DNA of 46,364 nt from Bacteroidales bacterium (GTDB lineage: Bacteria; Bacteroidota; Bacteroidia; Bacteroidales; UBA7960), in NCBI GenBank assembly GCA_007129255.1, contig SKVW01000009.1:1-46364 (forward strand). Reading direction: 5' to 3'. Under the pieces are notes generated by a model. The model had not been told where the DNA came from and ran no database searches. It worked only from the letters and a program-made list of their open reading frames with translations. Every line of letters starts with the position of its first letter. Position 1 is the first letter of the stretch. A program made the translations under genes and the position numbers. Of this stretch, positions 27,615-36,745 are shown piece by piece.

Positions 27615-27785
27615 TTATCTGCTTTCGCTCTTACTGAGTTCCATGGCGGCCAGCTGTCTTTTAACCTCCTTATAACTGCGTATAAGTTTTGAGATCAATT
27701 CACACTCCCGCGTGTTGAGCAGGTAAATAACATCCTGGTTTTTTTCAAGATCTTCTAGGTACTTTAATTCTTTATCGGATAGCAT
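27615..27785 (-). CDS. small hypothetical protein (56 aa), below the ORF-track cutoff
   Basis: Own translation: MLSDKELKYLEDLEKNQDVIYLLNTRECELISKLIRSYKEVKRQLAAMELSKSESR*; strongly helical, charged composition; directly upstream of 27372..27590. Confidence 0.55.
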   Translation of the reverse strand: MLSDKELKYLEDLEKNQDVIYLLNTRECELISKLIRSYKEVKRQLAAMELSKSESR

Positions 27786-27987
27786 AGTAATTTTTTTTTG
27801 GTTCTTAATGTATCTTATCGGACAATTTTTTATTAGCTATTGTTACAACACAAATATAGGCCGATGAAAATAGAGTAAGGTCATTGAAATTACCCTATTT
27901 GACCAATAGATTTACGTGGTTAATTCCAGGTATTTTTACCTGATAACCCGCTGAAATTATTAGAGAAAAAAATGGTTTAACGGTTGA

Positions 27988-29742
27988 TTACCAAAACCCT
28001 GGGTTGGGCACGGCCTCAATAAGCTTTTTGGTATAAGCGTGGGCGGGATGGGCATAAAGATGATCTGCTTCACCCGTTTCGATCATTTGACCGTCTTTCA
28101 TGACCATGATGCGATCGGCCATGTATTTTACGACCGAGAGGTCATGGGAAATGAAGATGTAAGTAAGGTCAAACGCTTCTTTCAGTGCATTGAGCAGGTT
28201 GAGTACCTGTGCCTGCACCGAGACATCGAGTGCCGATACGGATTCATCGCAAATGATAAACTCCGGTTGAAGGGCAATTGCCCTGGCAATGCAGATCCTT
28301 TGTCGCTGTCCGCCACTGAATTCATGGGGGTAACGGTAAAAATGCCTTTCCTCCAGGTTTACTTTTTTCAGAAGTTCCATCACCTTTTCTTTGCGCTGAC
28401 CATCATTTGAAAGGATCTTATGCACCCGCATGGGCTCCATAATGGATTTTCCCACCATCAGGCCGGGGGTGAGGGATGAATAAGGATCCTGGAAGATGAT
28501 CTGGAATTTTGGCCTGAGCCGGCGAAGGGCCGAATCGGAAAGGGAAGCCAGGTTGGTTCCCTTGTAAATGATTTGACCCTCTTTGGGCTCCACAAGGCGC
28601 ATCAGGCTGCGCCCAAGGGTGGTTTTTCCGCAACCCGACTCTCCAACGAGGCCGAGGGTTTCTCCTTTGTAAACCGAAAAGCTGACGTTGTCAACCGCCT
28701 TGTAATGTTCAACGGCTTTCCCAAGGAAGGTTTTTCGGGTGACAAAAAAAGTTTTCAATCCGGAGATTTCCAACACCGGTTTTTGCGAATAAATCCGCTC
28801 GTGATTTTTTTTTCTTTTCCCGGAAAAGGAAAGTTCCTTTGCTGTTTCCGATTCTCCGGGTTCTTTTTGAGAGCCTTCTGCAGCCGGAGCTTCAAGAAAA
28901 TCTTTTACCACGGGAAGTTTTTCCATGCGCCCTTTTAAGCCCGGGCGGCAGGCCAATAGTGCCCGGGTGTATGGATGCTTGGCTGCGGTAAAAATGCTTC
29001 TTATGGTATCAAATTCCACTACTTTTCCTTCCAGCATTACCGAAGCATGGGAAGCAATTTGCCCGACCACCCCAAGGTCGTGCGAAATAAAGATGATTCC
29101 CATATTATGATCCTGCTGAAGGGTATTCATGAGTTCTATGATACTTTTTTGTACGGTCACATCCAGGGCGGTAGTGGGCTCATCGGCAATCAGCAGGGAT
29201 GGGTTACAGGCTATGGCCATAGCGATCATTACCCTTTGGCGTTGCCCCCCGGACAACTCATGAGGCCAGGCTTTAACCGCTTTTTCAGGAGAGGGAAGTT
29301 TTACTTCACGGAAAAGATCCAGCACTTTTTGTCTTGCCTCAGCAGGTTTGGCCTTACGGTGCCATACCAGGCTTTCCATTACCTGCTTTCCGCAGCGTTT
29401 TACCGGGTTCAGGGAGGTCATGGGTTCCTGGAAGATCATGGAAATATGGTTTCCCCTGATGTGCTGCATTTGCTGCTCATCAATGGAAAGCAGGTCGGTT
29501 ATCCCTTTATTAGGGTGATCGAACCATATATGACCTGAGGTGATGCGGGCCGTTGACCTGCTGAGCAGGCGCATGACTGCCAGGGCGGTTACAGACTTAC
29601 CCGAACCCGACTCTCCGACAATGCCAAGGGTTTGGCCTTTGTCAAGGGTTAAACTGACCCCTTCCACGGCTTTAACGAGGCCCTCATCAGTAGAAAACTC
29701 CACCGAAAGGTTTTCAATAGACAGCAGGGTCTTTTTTTCCAT
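27988..29742 (-). CDS. ABC transporter ATP-binding protein, two fused ATPase domains (oligopeptide/dipeptide type)
   Basis: Two Walker A ([18 protein letters not shown]), two signature motifs ([24 protein letters not shown]), two Walker B; start chosen at the internal Met ([17 protein letters not shown]) because the longer ORF runs through a terminator. Confidence 0.92.
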   Translation of the reverse strand: MEKKTLLSIENLSVEFSTDEGLVKAVEGVSLTLDKGQTLGIVGESGSGKSVTALAVMRLLSRSTARITSGHIWFDHPNKGITDLLSIDEQQMQHIRGNHISMIFQEPMTSLNPVKRCGKQVMESLVWHRKAKPAEARQKVLDLFREVKLPSPEKAVKAWPHELSGGQRQRVMIAMAIACNPSLLIADEPTTALDVTVQKSIIELMNTLQQDHNMGIIFISHDLGVVGQIASHASVMLEGKVVEFDTIRSIFTAAKHPYTRALLACRPGLKGRMEKLPVVKDFLEAPAAEGSQKEPGESETAKELSFSGKRKKNHERIYSQKPVLEISGLKTFFVTRKTFLGKAVEHYKAVDNVSFSVYKGETLGLVGESGCGKTTLGRSLMRLVEPKEGQIIYKGTNLASLSDSALRRLRPKFQIIFQDPYSSLTPGLMVGKSIMEPMRVHKILSNDGQRKEKVMELLKKVNLEERHFYRYPHEFSGGQRQRICIARAIALQPEFIICDESVSALDVSVQAQVLNLLNALKEAFDLTYIFISHDLSVVKYMADRIMVMKDGQMIETGEADHLYAHPAHAYTKKLIEAVPNPGFW

Positions 29743-29768
29743 TGACTTATTTCTTTGGACAAACATAC

Positions 29769-29801
29769 AAAAAAAGCCATCCGTTAAGAATGGCTTTTTT
29801 T
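29769..29801 (-). terminator. intrinsic terminator downstream of the C69 dipeptidase gene
   Basis: A7-GCCAT..ATGGC-T7 hairpin just after the stop at 29815. Confidence 0.8.
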
Positions 29802-29814
29802 GGGGCAATGTTTT

Positions 29815-31476
29815 TTAATAGGTTTCTTCACCCTTTTCGCGCCATCTCACCTCGTAATACCCAGGGCGTTTATCCATAACCCTGCGAAGGTGTTCCTGAG
29901 GGTACCCAACCCCTTCCGGCCAGGGACGAAGCTCGTCTTCGGTGCGGATATAGCGGTCGTTGTATTTGGAGAAAATGTGGTAACCCAATTCCCTCCAGCG
30001 CTGAACGGTGTATTCTGCATTGTTTACACTAAAATCGGTGAGGTATTCCTTCATGATCTCCTGATCAGTTTCATACAATGCCTGAGCGGCCCGGTCCACA
30101 GCACTGGTCATCGCATGTGAACGGTTTTCCACATCAACCTGTACTTCTTTTATGTCTTCGATGATGTAGTTGTACAAACCATAGGCATAGTTGGCAACAA
30201 GGTTAAATACCCAGAATGCGGAATCCCAGTCAAAATCAATGATATTACCGGTGATCAGGGATTTTGGCGGCTCCATCATGCCCATATAAAGGGGCATGTA
30301 GGCGTTTGAATAAGTGTCGTCCACTCCGTACCAGAAAATGCCGCCAATTGGATCGGGCAACCAGTTTCTGGCCTGGGAGATGAAAGAAAAACCGGTTTGG
30401 GGCTGGGAGATGGTACGTTCCCAGGAATAGGTGATGTCTTCTTCATCGTCTTCCAGCTCAAATACCAGTGGGCGCCAGCGGTAAGGATTGTTGTAGGGGC
30501 CGGCGGCATATCCTTCTCCGGTGTAAAAGGGAGTGTCGTGAAAATGGTCACGGACAAACCCGATCATGGCTTCAACAGTAACCTTCTCATCAGGCTTTAC
30601 AAACAAGGGATAAGGATCAGCTCCCTCAACACACCGCCAAAAGTCCGGGGAAAATTCTTTGGAGGGGGCTGCCCGGTTGAAAACACTCCATACGCGGCCT
30701 TCGCAAAGCAAAAGGGAGATAGGGTTGTCGGGGCTGTATGCATCCACAAAACTGAATTCTTCTTTGGGCTGGTCTTTTCCAAACCATCCCATTTCGCGTG
30801 CAAAGTCAACCAGATCATCCGACCACATCCAGTTTTCGGTGTCGTTCCAGTCGATTTGCCTTACGCGGGCATGGTTGGCATGTGCGGCAATGTAACCATC
30901 AGGTACGCGTGCAGCTACCCATACAGCACCTTCACCATGCTCGCCTTTTCCGATAAACTCCATGATCCATGCTTCATTTTTATCCGCAATGGAAAAGGAT
31001 TCTCCCGTGCTTTTATATCCATAATCCTCCACCAGGCCGGTCATGATCTCAATGGCTTCCCTGGCGGTTTTGGCACGTTGCAAAGCAGTATACATCATGG
31101 CACCATAGTCGATAAAACCGTTTCCTCCGTGCAGTTCCTCCCGTCCGGTGAAAGTGGTTTCACCTATGGCCACCTGGTGCTCGTTCATGTTGCCGATTAC
31201 ACGGTAAGTACGGGGTACTTGCGGGATTTTTCCTAAAAGGGCATTGGTATGCCAGGAGTATATTTCCAGGGAGTCTTCGGGGCCATATTCACCTCCCGGG
31301 TAAAAATACAATGGATCCATAAAACCCCCTGCGTCGGCCAGGTAGCTGATCATTACACTACCATCGGCACTGGCACCACTGGATACCAATACGTTGGTGC
31401 AGGCGCTGACCCTGGTGGTTAACCCTGAAAATAAAACAATCACCAGGGCTATCGTTAAAACAATATTCTTTTTCAT
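29815..31476 (-). CDS. C69 family dipeptidase (secreted)
   Basis: Signal peptide then SACTNVLVSSGASADGSVMISYLADAGG (Cys nucleophile after signal region), EAWIMEFIGKGEHGEGAVWVAARVPDGYIAAHANHARVRQ. Confidence 0.9.
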   Translation of the reverse strand: MKKNIVLTIALVIVLFSGLTTRVSACTNVLVSSGASADGSVMISYLADAGGFMDPLYFYPGGEYGPEDSLEIYSWHTNALLGKIPQVPRTYRVIGNMNEHQVAIGETTFTGREELHGGNGFIDYGAMMYTALQRAKTAREAIEIMTGLVEDYGYKSTGESFSIADKNEAWIMEFIGKGEHGEGAVWVAARVPDGYIAAHANHARVRQIDWNDTENWMWSDDLVDFAREMGWFGKDQPKEEFSFVDAYSPDNPISLLLCEGRVWSVFNRAAPSKEFSPDFWRCVEGADPYPLFVKPDEKVTVEAMIGFVRDHFHDTPFYTGEGYAAGPYNNPYRWRPLVFELEDDEEDITYSWERTISQPQTGFSFISQARNWLPDPIGGIFWYGVDDTYSNAYMPLYMGMMEPPKSLITGNIIDFDWDSAFWVFNLVANYAYGLYNYIIEDIKEVQVDVENRSHAMTSAVDRAAQALYETDQEIMKEYLTDFSVNNAEYTVQRWRELGYHIFSKYNDRYIRTEDELRPWPEGVGYPQEHLRRVMDKRPGYYEVRWREKGEETY

Positions 31477-31606
31477 AATAAAAAATGTTGGTTTTTTTGT
31501 GTTTTGAAGCGCTACAAAAATAATAGAAATCCTAAACTTTAAATGGGAATTTTCCAAATGCTATTAAGGAAAGTAAAAAAATCGGCCGGATACGGCCTTC
31601 ATTTAT

Positions 31607-31614
31607 TATCTTTG
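31607..31614 (+). promoter_or_regulatory. TAnnTTTG-like -7 box (TATCTTTG) upstream of the lipoprotein gene
   Basis: Exact consensus match about 35 nt upstream of ATG 31651; no clear -33 partner. Confidence 0.35.
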
Positions 31615-31650
31615 TAAGGGATTATTTTTTTAAAATTAAATATATTGATT

Positions 31651-32247
31651 ATGTATAGGAGAATGTTGTTTTTTGCAATTGCCGCGTTAATTTTAGCCGC
31701 TTGCGGGCCACGCACCGAACCTGCCGAAGAAACTGCCGTTACACCCGAAACCCCCGTGGGGTTGCTGGTTTTAGAAGAACAGCAGGCTTTTTTCAATAAT
31801 CTTATGCGTTTGTGCGGACAGTCTTTTGAAGGAGAACAGATTTACCGCAGCCACCACGCTCCGGGTTGGGAGGGCGAAGAGCTTATTATGCATGTGGAGG
31901 TTTGCGAAGCTACCCATATCCAGATTCCTTTTCATATAGGAGATGACCATTCCCGCACCTGGATTTTCCTGGTGGAAGACGGCAGGCTCAGATTTCGCCA
32001 TGACCATCGCTATCCTGATGGCACCCCCGAAGAAGAAACCCTTTACGGAGGATATGCCGATGATACCGGCACGGCTTTTGTTCAACATTTCCCTGCTGAC
32101 GATTACACGGCAGAAGTTATTGACGGAGGGGAAGGGAATGTCTGGACGGTAAAAATGGATGAAAACATGACCACCTTTACATACCGCCTTGAACGTGATG
32201 GAGAAAAACGCCTTCGGGTAGATTTTGACCTGACCCGCCCCTTGTAA
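31651..32247 (+). CDS. hypothetical lipoprotein
   Basis: MYRRMLFFAIAALILAACGPRTEPAEE lipobox (LAAC); unknown C-terminal domain. Confidence 0.75.
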   Translation: MYRRMLFFAIAALILAACGPRTEPAEETAVTPETPVGLLVLEEQQAFFNNLMRLCGQSFEGEQIYRSHHAPGWEGEELIMHVEVCEATHIQIPFHIGDDHSRTWIFLVEDGRLRFRHDHRYPDGTPEEETLYGGYADDTGTAFVQHFPADDYTAEVIDGGEGNVWTVKMDENMTTFTYRLERDGEKRLRVDFDLTRPL

Positions 32248-32266
32248 TTTTAATGGAGTTGAATGA

Positions 32267-33076
32267 ATGGAGTTTAAAAAAGAAGACGGTAACACCCTTT
32301 ATTATAAAACGTATTTAAAATCTCCCGACGCACCCTGGGTAACTTTTATCCATGGGGTAGGGGGGAGTTCTATCATCTGGTTTAAACAAATCCGGGATTT
32401 TTCCAAACATTTCAATGTGGTGGTGGTGGACCTTCGCGGTCACGGTCGTTCCCGCGACCTGTTTGAAGCTTACATGGGTAGTCGCTATACCTTTGAAGAT
32501 GTCAGCCGGGACGTATTGGAAGTCATGGACTATCTGGGCATTAAGAAGAGTCATTTTGTTGGCATTTCCCTGGGAACCATCCTCATCAGGGTCATCGCCG
32601 AGATGCAACCCCATCGCGTAGAATCCATGGTGCTGGCCGGAGCCATTACCCGCCTGAATTTCCGGTCCCGCTTTTTGGTGTGGGTTGCCAAAGTATTTAG
32701 GCCGGTATTGCCTTTCATGTGGCTGTACCGCCTTTTTGCACGGATACTCATGCCAAGCCGGCGACATAAGGAAAGCCGCTATTTATTTATCCGGGATGCC
32801 CGAAAAATTTATCAAAGGGAAATCAATCGCTGGTTTAAATTGCTGCGGGATGTTAATCCCCTGCTCCGCTACCATGGCGAGAAAAACCCTCCTATTCCCA
32901 CCCTCTACATGATGGGTGATGAAGACCACCTGTTTTTGAATCCCGTTAAAGAGTTGGTGGAAAACAATGAAATGGCCACTTTGAAAACGGTGCCGCAATC
33001 AGGCCATGTGTGTAATGTGGACCAGCCCGTTTTCTTTAACCGCCATGCCATTGATTTTATTAAGCAAACTTCTTAG
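32267..33076 (+). CDS. alpha/beta hydrolase
   Basis: VTFIHGVGGSSIIWFKQIRDFSKHFNVVVVDLRGHGRS, HFVGISLGTILIRVIAEM (nucleophile elbow GISLG), C-terminal SGHVCNVDQP. Confidence 0.92.
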   Translation: MEFKKEDGNTLYYKTYLKSPDAPWVTFIHGVGGSSIIWFKQIRDFSKHFNVVVVDLRGHGRSRDLFEAYMGSRYTFEDVSRDVLEVMDYLGIKKSHFVGISLGTILIRVIAEMQPHRVESMVLAGAITRLNFRSRFLVWVAKVFRPVLPFMWLYRLFARILMPSRRHKESRYLFIRDARKIYQREINRWFKLLRDVNPLLRYHGEKNPPIPTLYMMGDEDHLFLNPVKELVENNEMATLKTVPQSGHVCNVDQPVFFNRHAIDFIKQTS

Positions 33077-33109
33077 GATTTATTTGTATCTTTCAGGAAA
33101 GAATTTCCT

Positions 33110-33562
33110 ATGGAAAAATCCAGGAAAAAATTTTTAAAACTTCCCCATTTGGATGGAGGCAAAGAATTGCTGAAGGAATTTCTTAAAGAAAACCTGCAAT
33201 ACCCCAAAGAGGCCATTGAAAAAAGAATTGAAGGGGATGTGATTGTTAAATTTAAGGTGACGGGAAAGGGAGAAGTGATTGACCCAAAGGTTGAAAAAGG
33301 AATTGGTTATGGTTGTGATGAAGAAGCCCTCAGGCTGATAAACATGCTGCATTACCAGTCCGTAAAAAACAGGGGCGTGCGCGTAACCACCAACAACAAG
33401 ATAAAAATCCCTTTTCGTTTGCGGCAAGCCCAGAAGAAGGGATCAATAAAAATGAGCTACGCTGAGTCTCCCAAAGAAAAAGACCCGGCAAAAGCAGAAA
33501 CTCCTGAAAAGCCCGCCGGTAAAGGCCGTACCTATTCGTATACCATCAATCTGGGCAATTGA
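33110..33562 (+). CDS. TonB C-terminal-domain-like protein lacking an evident TM anchor
   Basis: LQYPKEAIEKRIEGDVIVKFKVTGKGEVIDPKVEKGIGYGCDEEALRLINML; no hydrophobic N-terminal helix. Confidence 0.8.
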   Translation: MEKSRKKFLKLPHLDGGKELLKEFLKENLQYPKEAIEKRIEGDVIVKFKVTGKGEVIDPKVEKGIGYGCDEEALRLINMLHYQSVKNRGVRVTTNNKIKIPFRLRQAQKKGSIKMSYAESPKEKDPAKAETPEKPAGKGRTYSYTINLGN

Positions 33563-33582
33563 CCTTTTAAAATTAAGTAATT

Positions 33583-34041
33583 ATGGCAAATCAACCCCTG
33601 GTCAGGATCACCAAACAATTTCGCTTTGAGGCGGCGCATGCTTTGTGGAATTACGATGGCCAATGCCGCAATATACACGGGCATAGTTACATTCTTTATG
33701 TTACCATTAAAGGTTGCCCGGTCAATGACCTGAAAAACCCCAAGCACGGAATGGTGATCGATTTTTCGCAGTTGAAAAGAATAGTACATGAACTGATCAT
33801 CGAACCCTTTGATCATGCCTTGATGGTTAATGCCCATACCCCCCATTTGCAAATGGCAAAAAACAACAGCATGTTTGGAAAAGTTGCCGCTGTGCCCTAC
33901 CAGCCCACCTGCGAGAATATGGTTTGTGATTTTGCCGGAAAAATTAAAACCGCCCTTCCCGAAGGGATCAAACTCCACTCCGTTCGCCTGCATGAAACCT
34001 CCACCGCTTTTGCCGAATGGTTCCAAGAGGACAATCATTAA
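33583..34041 (+). CDS. queD: 6-carboxy-5,6,7,8-tetrahydropterin synthase (QueD/PTPS family)
   Basis: FRFEAAHALWNYDGQCRNIHGHSYILYVTIKG; PFDHALMVN; PTCENM; LHETSTAFAEW. Confidence 0.9.
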   Translation: MANQPLVRITKQFRFEAAHALWNYDGQCRNIHGHSYILYVTIKGCPVNDLKNPKHGMVIDFSQLKRIVHELIIEPFDHALMVNAHTPHLQMAKNNSMFGKVAAVPYQPTCENMVCDFAGKIKTALPEGIKLHSVRLHETSTAFAEWFQEDNH

Positions 34042-34075
34042 ATAATTTAATGACGCAGTTGCATATGGGGTATCC

Positions 34076-36556
34076 CTAAAAGAAAAAAGCGTAACTCAGC
34101 CGAAGTGAAAAGTTATCCGTAAAGTCGGGTTTTGCATAAGGGCCATAACGCAGCATAAACTCGAACCCAAAGCTTGAAAATCCTGATCCGATCAGATCAA
34201 GAACGGCTATTCCCGACTCAAAATAACCTCTTTCCATGCTTTTTAAACCGGCGTTAAGGTGCTGATGCCCATTGTTGAAACTGCCGTAACCCATATTGGT
34301 AAGCAGTAGCAATTTGGGTTTAAAATTTGGGCGGTTGATCAGCAGGCTTTCAAAATTATGGTACCAGAAAAGGGCCAGGTAACGATCGGACGCAAATTCA
34401 TCCATGCGCATGGTGGCAAAAGACTGGGGCACTGAAATGGCAAACCTGCGGTAAGATGCAGAAGCCGTAAAAAGTTTGGACCAGGGCACATTGCCTTCTA
34501 CCCATCCCCCCCTGAGATTCCACTGTTGCCTGCCTGCCATCCTGATCCTGAAGTTGCGCGAATATCCTGCCTCTATGCGCCAGTAATCAAATTCTCCATC
34601 CATAACTCCCTCCCAGCCTCTGGTGATGTTTACATGCAGTACGGGAAAATCATCTCCAAAAACCATGATGCGGTTTGGGGTCAGGATGAACTTTTCCCCT
34701 ATGGCCAGGCGCATTTTCAGGCCGGTTTCAAAAAACCGGTAACGGGTGCTTTCGTCTTCCGTAATAATTTCATCCTTTTCCATTGCCGGCAAAAAACGGT
34801 AGCCATCATCGATGGTTACCTCTTCTGTAGCAGCAAAACCTTTTACGGTAAGTAAGTTTCGTAAAGTCCTGAAGCGCAGCCAGGTCAGATGGCGCTCGGT
34901 GACATCTTTGGTGCCCAGAAAGAAAGATCTCAGGTTGCCGGGGTCGAAAAGATTTCCTGTTTTCAGGAACTGTGATCCTCCCCGTTCTTCACGGTCATAG
35001 AGGTAATCGTAGCCCATCCAGGTGTCGCTGAGCCTGTGCAGACGAAAACTAACCCCGGCTCCGTATTTAAAAAGCTGGTCTTTTATTCCGTATCCCATGT
35101 GGGCGTTAAACTTCAAAACAGGAGAAAGACGGTGATTGGTCTCTGCCCCGAAACCCGGACGGAAGCCCTCTACTTCATTGTACCCGATCAGATGGATCAG
35201 GTTGATATCGAATATGCCCCTTCTGAGGTTGCCGTCAAACAAGGCTTCAATATTTTCAATCCTTCGGTCAAGGTTTTGCTCCCTCCCGATGCTGTCCAAT
35301 ACGTTGTAGGTGTTTCGTTCCCTGGGGGATAGGGTGTCTGCTCGGAACCGGTTCCAGAATGTATCTGCAGCCACCGTGGCATCCGGAGAAAACGTAACAT
35401 CAAAGCCCGAAAAGTCTCTGCGCGACAAGGGCGGTTCCAGTTGAATGTCTTCAAGGTAAGTTCTGCCCATCCCAACCACTTTAAAATTATTAAGTTCTGT
35501 AACGTTAAGAAATCCGAAGTCGGTATTGAGCTGGGTTGGAAACCATCGCTTTCCCTCAATGAGTTCGTATTTTTGCTGAATTTTGATGTGGGTGTCCCCG
35601 GTTTCCCCTGCCGGGCCGGCAATCACATTCTGCAATGCCCAGCCATTGGTATTGATATAAAGCAGACCCTGTAGCCCTTCAAAATTGCGGCCTCTTGAAG
35701 GACGGTAAGAAATGATATAAACCGTATCGGGTAACTGGGTGTGGAGGGTGTCTTCCAGGTTAAAGAAATAACGGCCTGTACTTCCCGGAGACAGCGGACT
35801 GAGGTAGGTGTTGCCTGCAATACTGATAAAGTCATCGTAAAAGGAAAAGGATTGCAATTGGGTAACCAGCAGCACAAACTCAGGGTTTTGCAGTCCCGAA
35901 ATCCTTGAAGCCAGCACCGTTTCGTTGTTGCGGCCCGGGTAGCGGTATTTCCTCTCTTTTACACTCTCCATGATCAGGAAATGCTGGTTTTCCAGGAAAC
36001 GGCTCAGGCGATCGGTAATGGTATCGGTGCCCGGGGCGGGGCGGCTCTCCTGCGACTCCTCAAACTCACCCGTGAAAATGAACTTGTTGTAAGAGGTGTA
36101 GGAAAACGACCCCATTTTTTCGGGATTGTTGCGGTCGCGGTTGGCAATAACATGGTTGATGATGCGGTGGGCCGGGTTTTCGCCCGGAAGGATGGTTACT
36201 TCAGGCAGTCGGATAGGACGGGGAGCCATACGGATGACCAATCCTGTTTTCTGCTCTCCCAGTTCAACTACTTTTTCATGATATCCCACATAGGAAAACA
36301 ATAGCGCCTCAATGGGTTGTGAATGGGAGAGCTTGAAAAATCCATCAATATCCGTCATCCCTCCGCTGCGCGAACCGCTGATCCGGATATTGACAAACGC
36401 AAGAGGTTCCCCGCTTTGTTGATCGATAACCCTCCCGCTTGCTTCATAGACCGAAATTGTTGCACCATTGCTTATTGGATGGAAAAAAATCCCGCAAAGG
36501 GAAAAAAGGAAAACCACAAAAAAGAATTTTATCTGTTGGGAGCTATTGGTGTCCAT
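34076..36556 (-). CDS. DUF5686 and carboxypeptidase-like regulatory domain outer-membrane-associated protein
   Basis: ASGRVIDQQSGEPLAFVNIRISGSRSGGMTDIDGFFKL followed by a long beta-rich C-terminus ending in an aromatic SYAFFF; start at internal Met with signal peptide. Confidence 0.82.
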   Translation of the reverse strand: MDTNSSQQIKFFFVVFLFSLCGIFFHPISNGATISVYEASGRVIDQQSGEPLAFVNIRISGSRSGGMTDIDGFFKLSHSQPIEALLFSYVGYHEKVVELGEQKTGLVIRMAPRPIRLPEVTILPGENPAHRIINHVIANRDRNNPEKMGSFSYTSYNKFIFTGEFEESQESRPAPGTDTITDRLSRFLENQHFLIMESVKERKYRYPGRNNETVLASRISGLQNPEFVLLVTQLQSFSFYDDFISIAGNTYLSPLSPGSTGRYFFNLEDTLHTQLPDTVYIISYRPSRGRNFEGLQGLLYINTNGWALQNVIAGPAGETGDTHIKIQQKYELIEGKRWFPTQLNTDFGFLNVTELNNFKVVGMGRTYLEDIQLEPPLSRRDFSGFDVTFSPDATVAADTFWNRFRADTLSPRERNTYNVLDSIGREQNLDRRIENIEALFDGNLRRGIFDINLIHLIGYNEVEGFRPGFGAETNHRLSPVLKFNAHMGYGIKDQLFKYGAGVSFRLHRLSDTWMGYDYLYDREERGGSQFLKTGNLFDPGNLRSFFLGTKDVTERHLTWLRFRTLRNLLTVKGFAATEEVTIDDGYRFLPAMEKDEIITEDESTRYRFFETGLKMRLAIGEKFILTPNRIMVFGDDFPVLHVNITRGWEGVMDGEFDYWRIEAGYSRNFRIRMAGRQQWNLRGGWVEGNVPWSKLFTASASYRRFAISVPQSFATMRMDEFASDRYLALFWYHNFESLLINRPNFKPKLLLLTNMGYGSFNNGHQHLNAGLKSMERGYFESGIAVLDLIGSGFSSFGFEFMLRYGPYAKPDFTDNFSLRLSYAFFF

Positions 36557-36745
36557 TGGCAGGAGGTTGAATTCTTTGCCAAAAATACAAAATAAACCTT
36601 TTCCGTATTTTATACCGCAGACGGGTTTCAATGATTTAATTGTCAGTAACTTTTTTTTTGTACGGGGTGATTTTTTGAGGGTGGAAAACTTTCTGAAATG
36701 CGTAAAATTGTATTAATTTTGTAAAAAACTAAGTATTGGAAAATC

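Noticed and set aside
30397-31236. 279-aa plus-strand ORF
   Set aside because: Antisense to the C69 dipeptidase; composition is that of a shadow frame.
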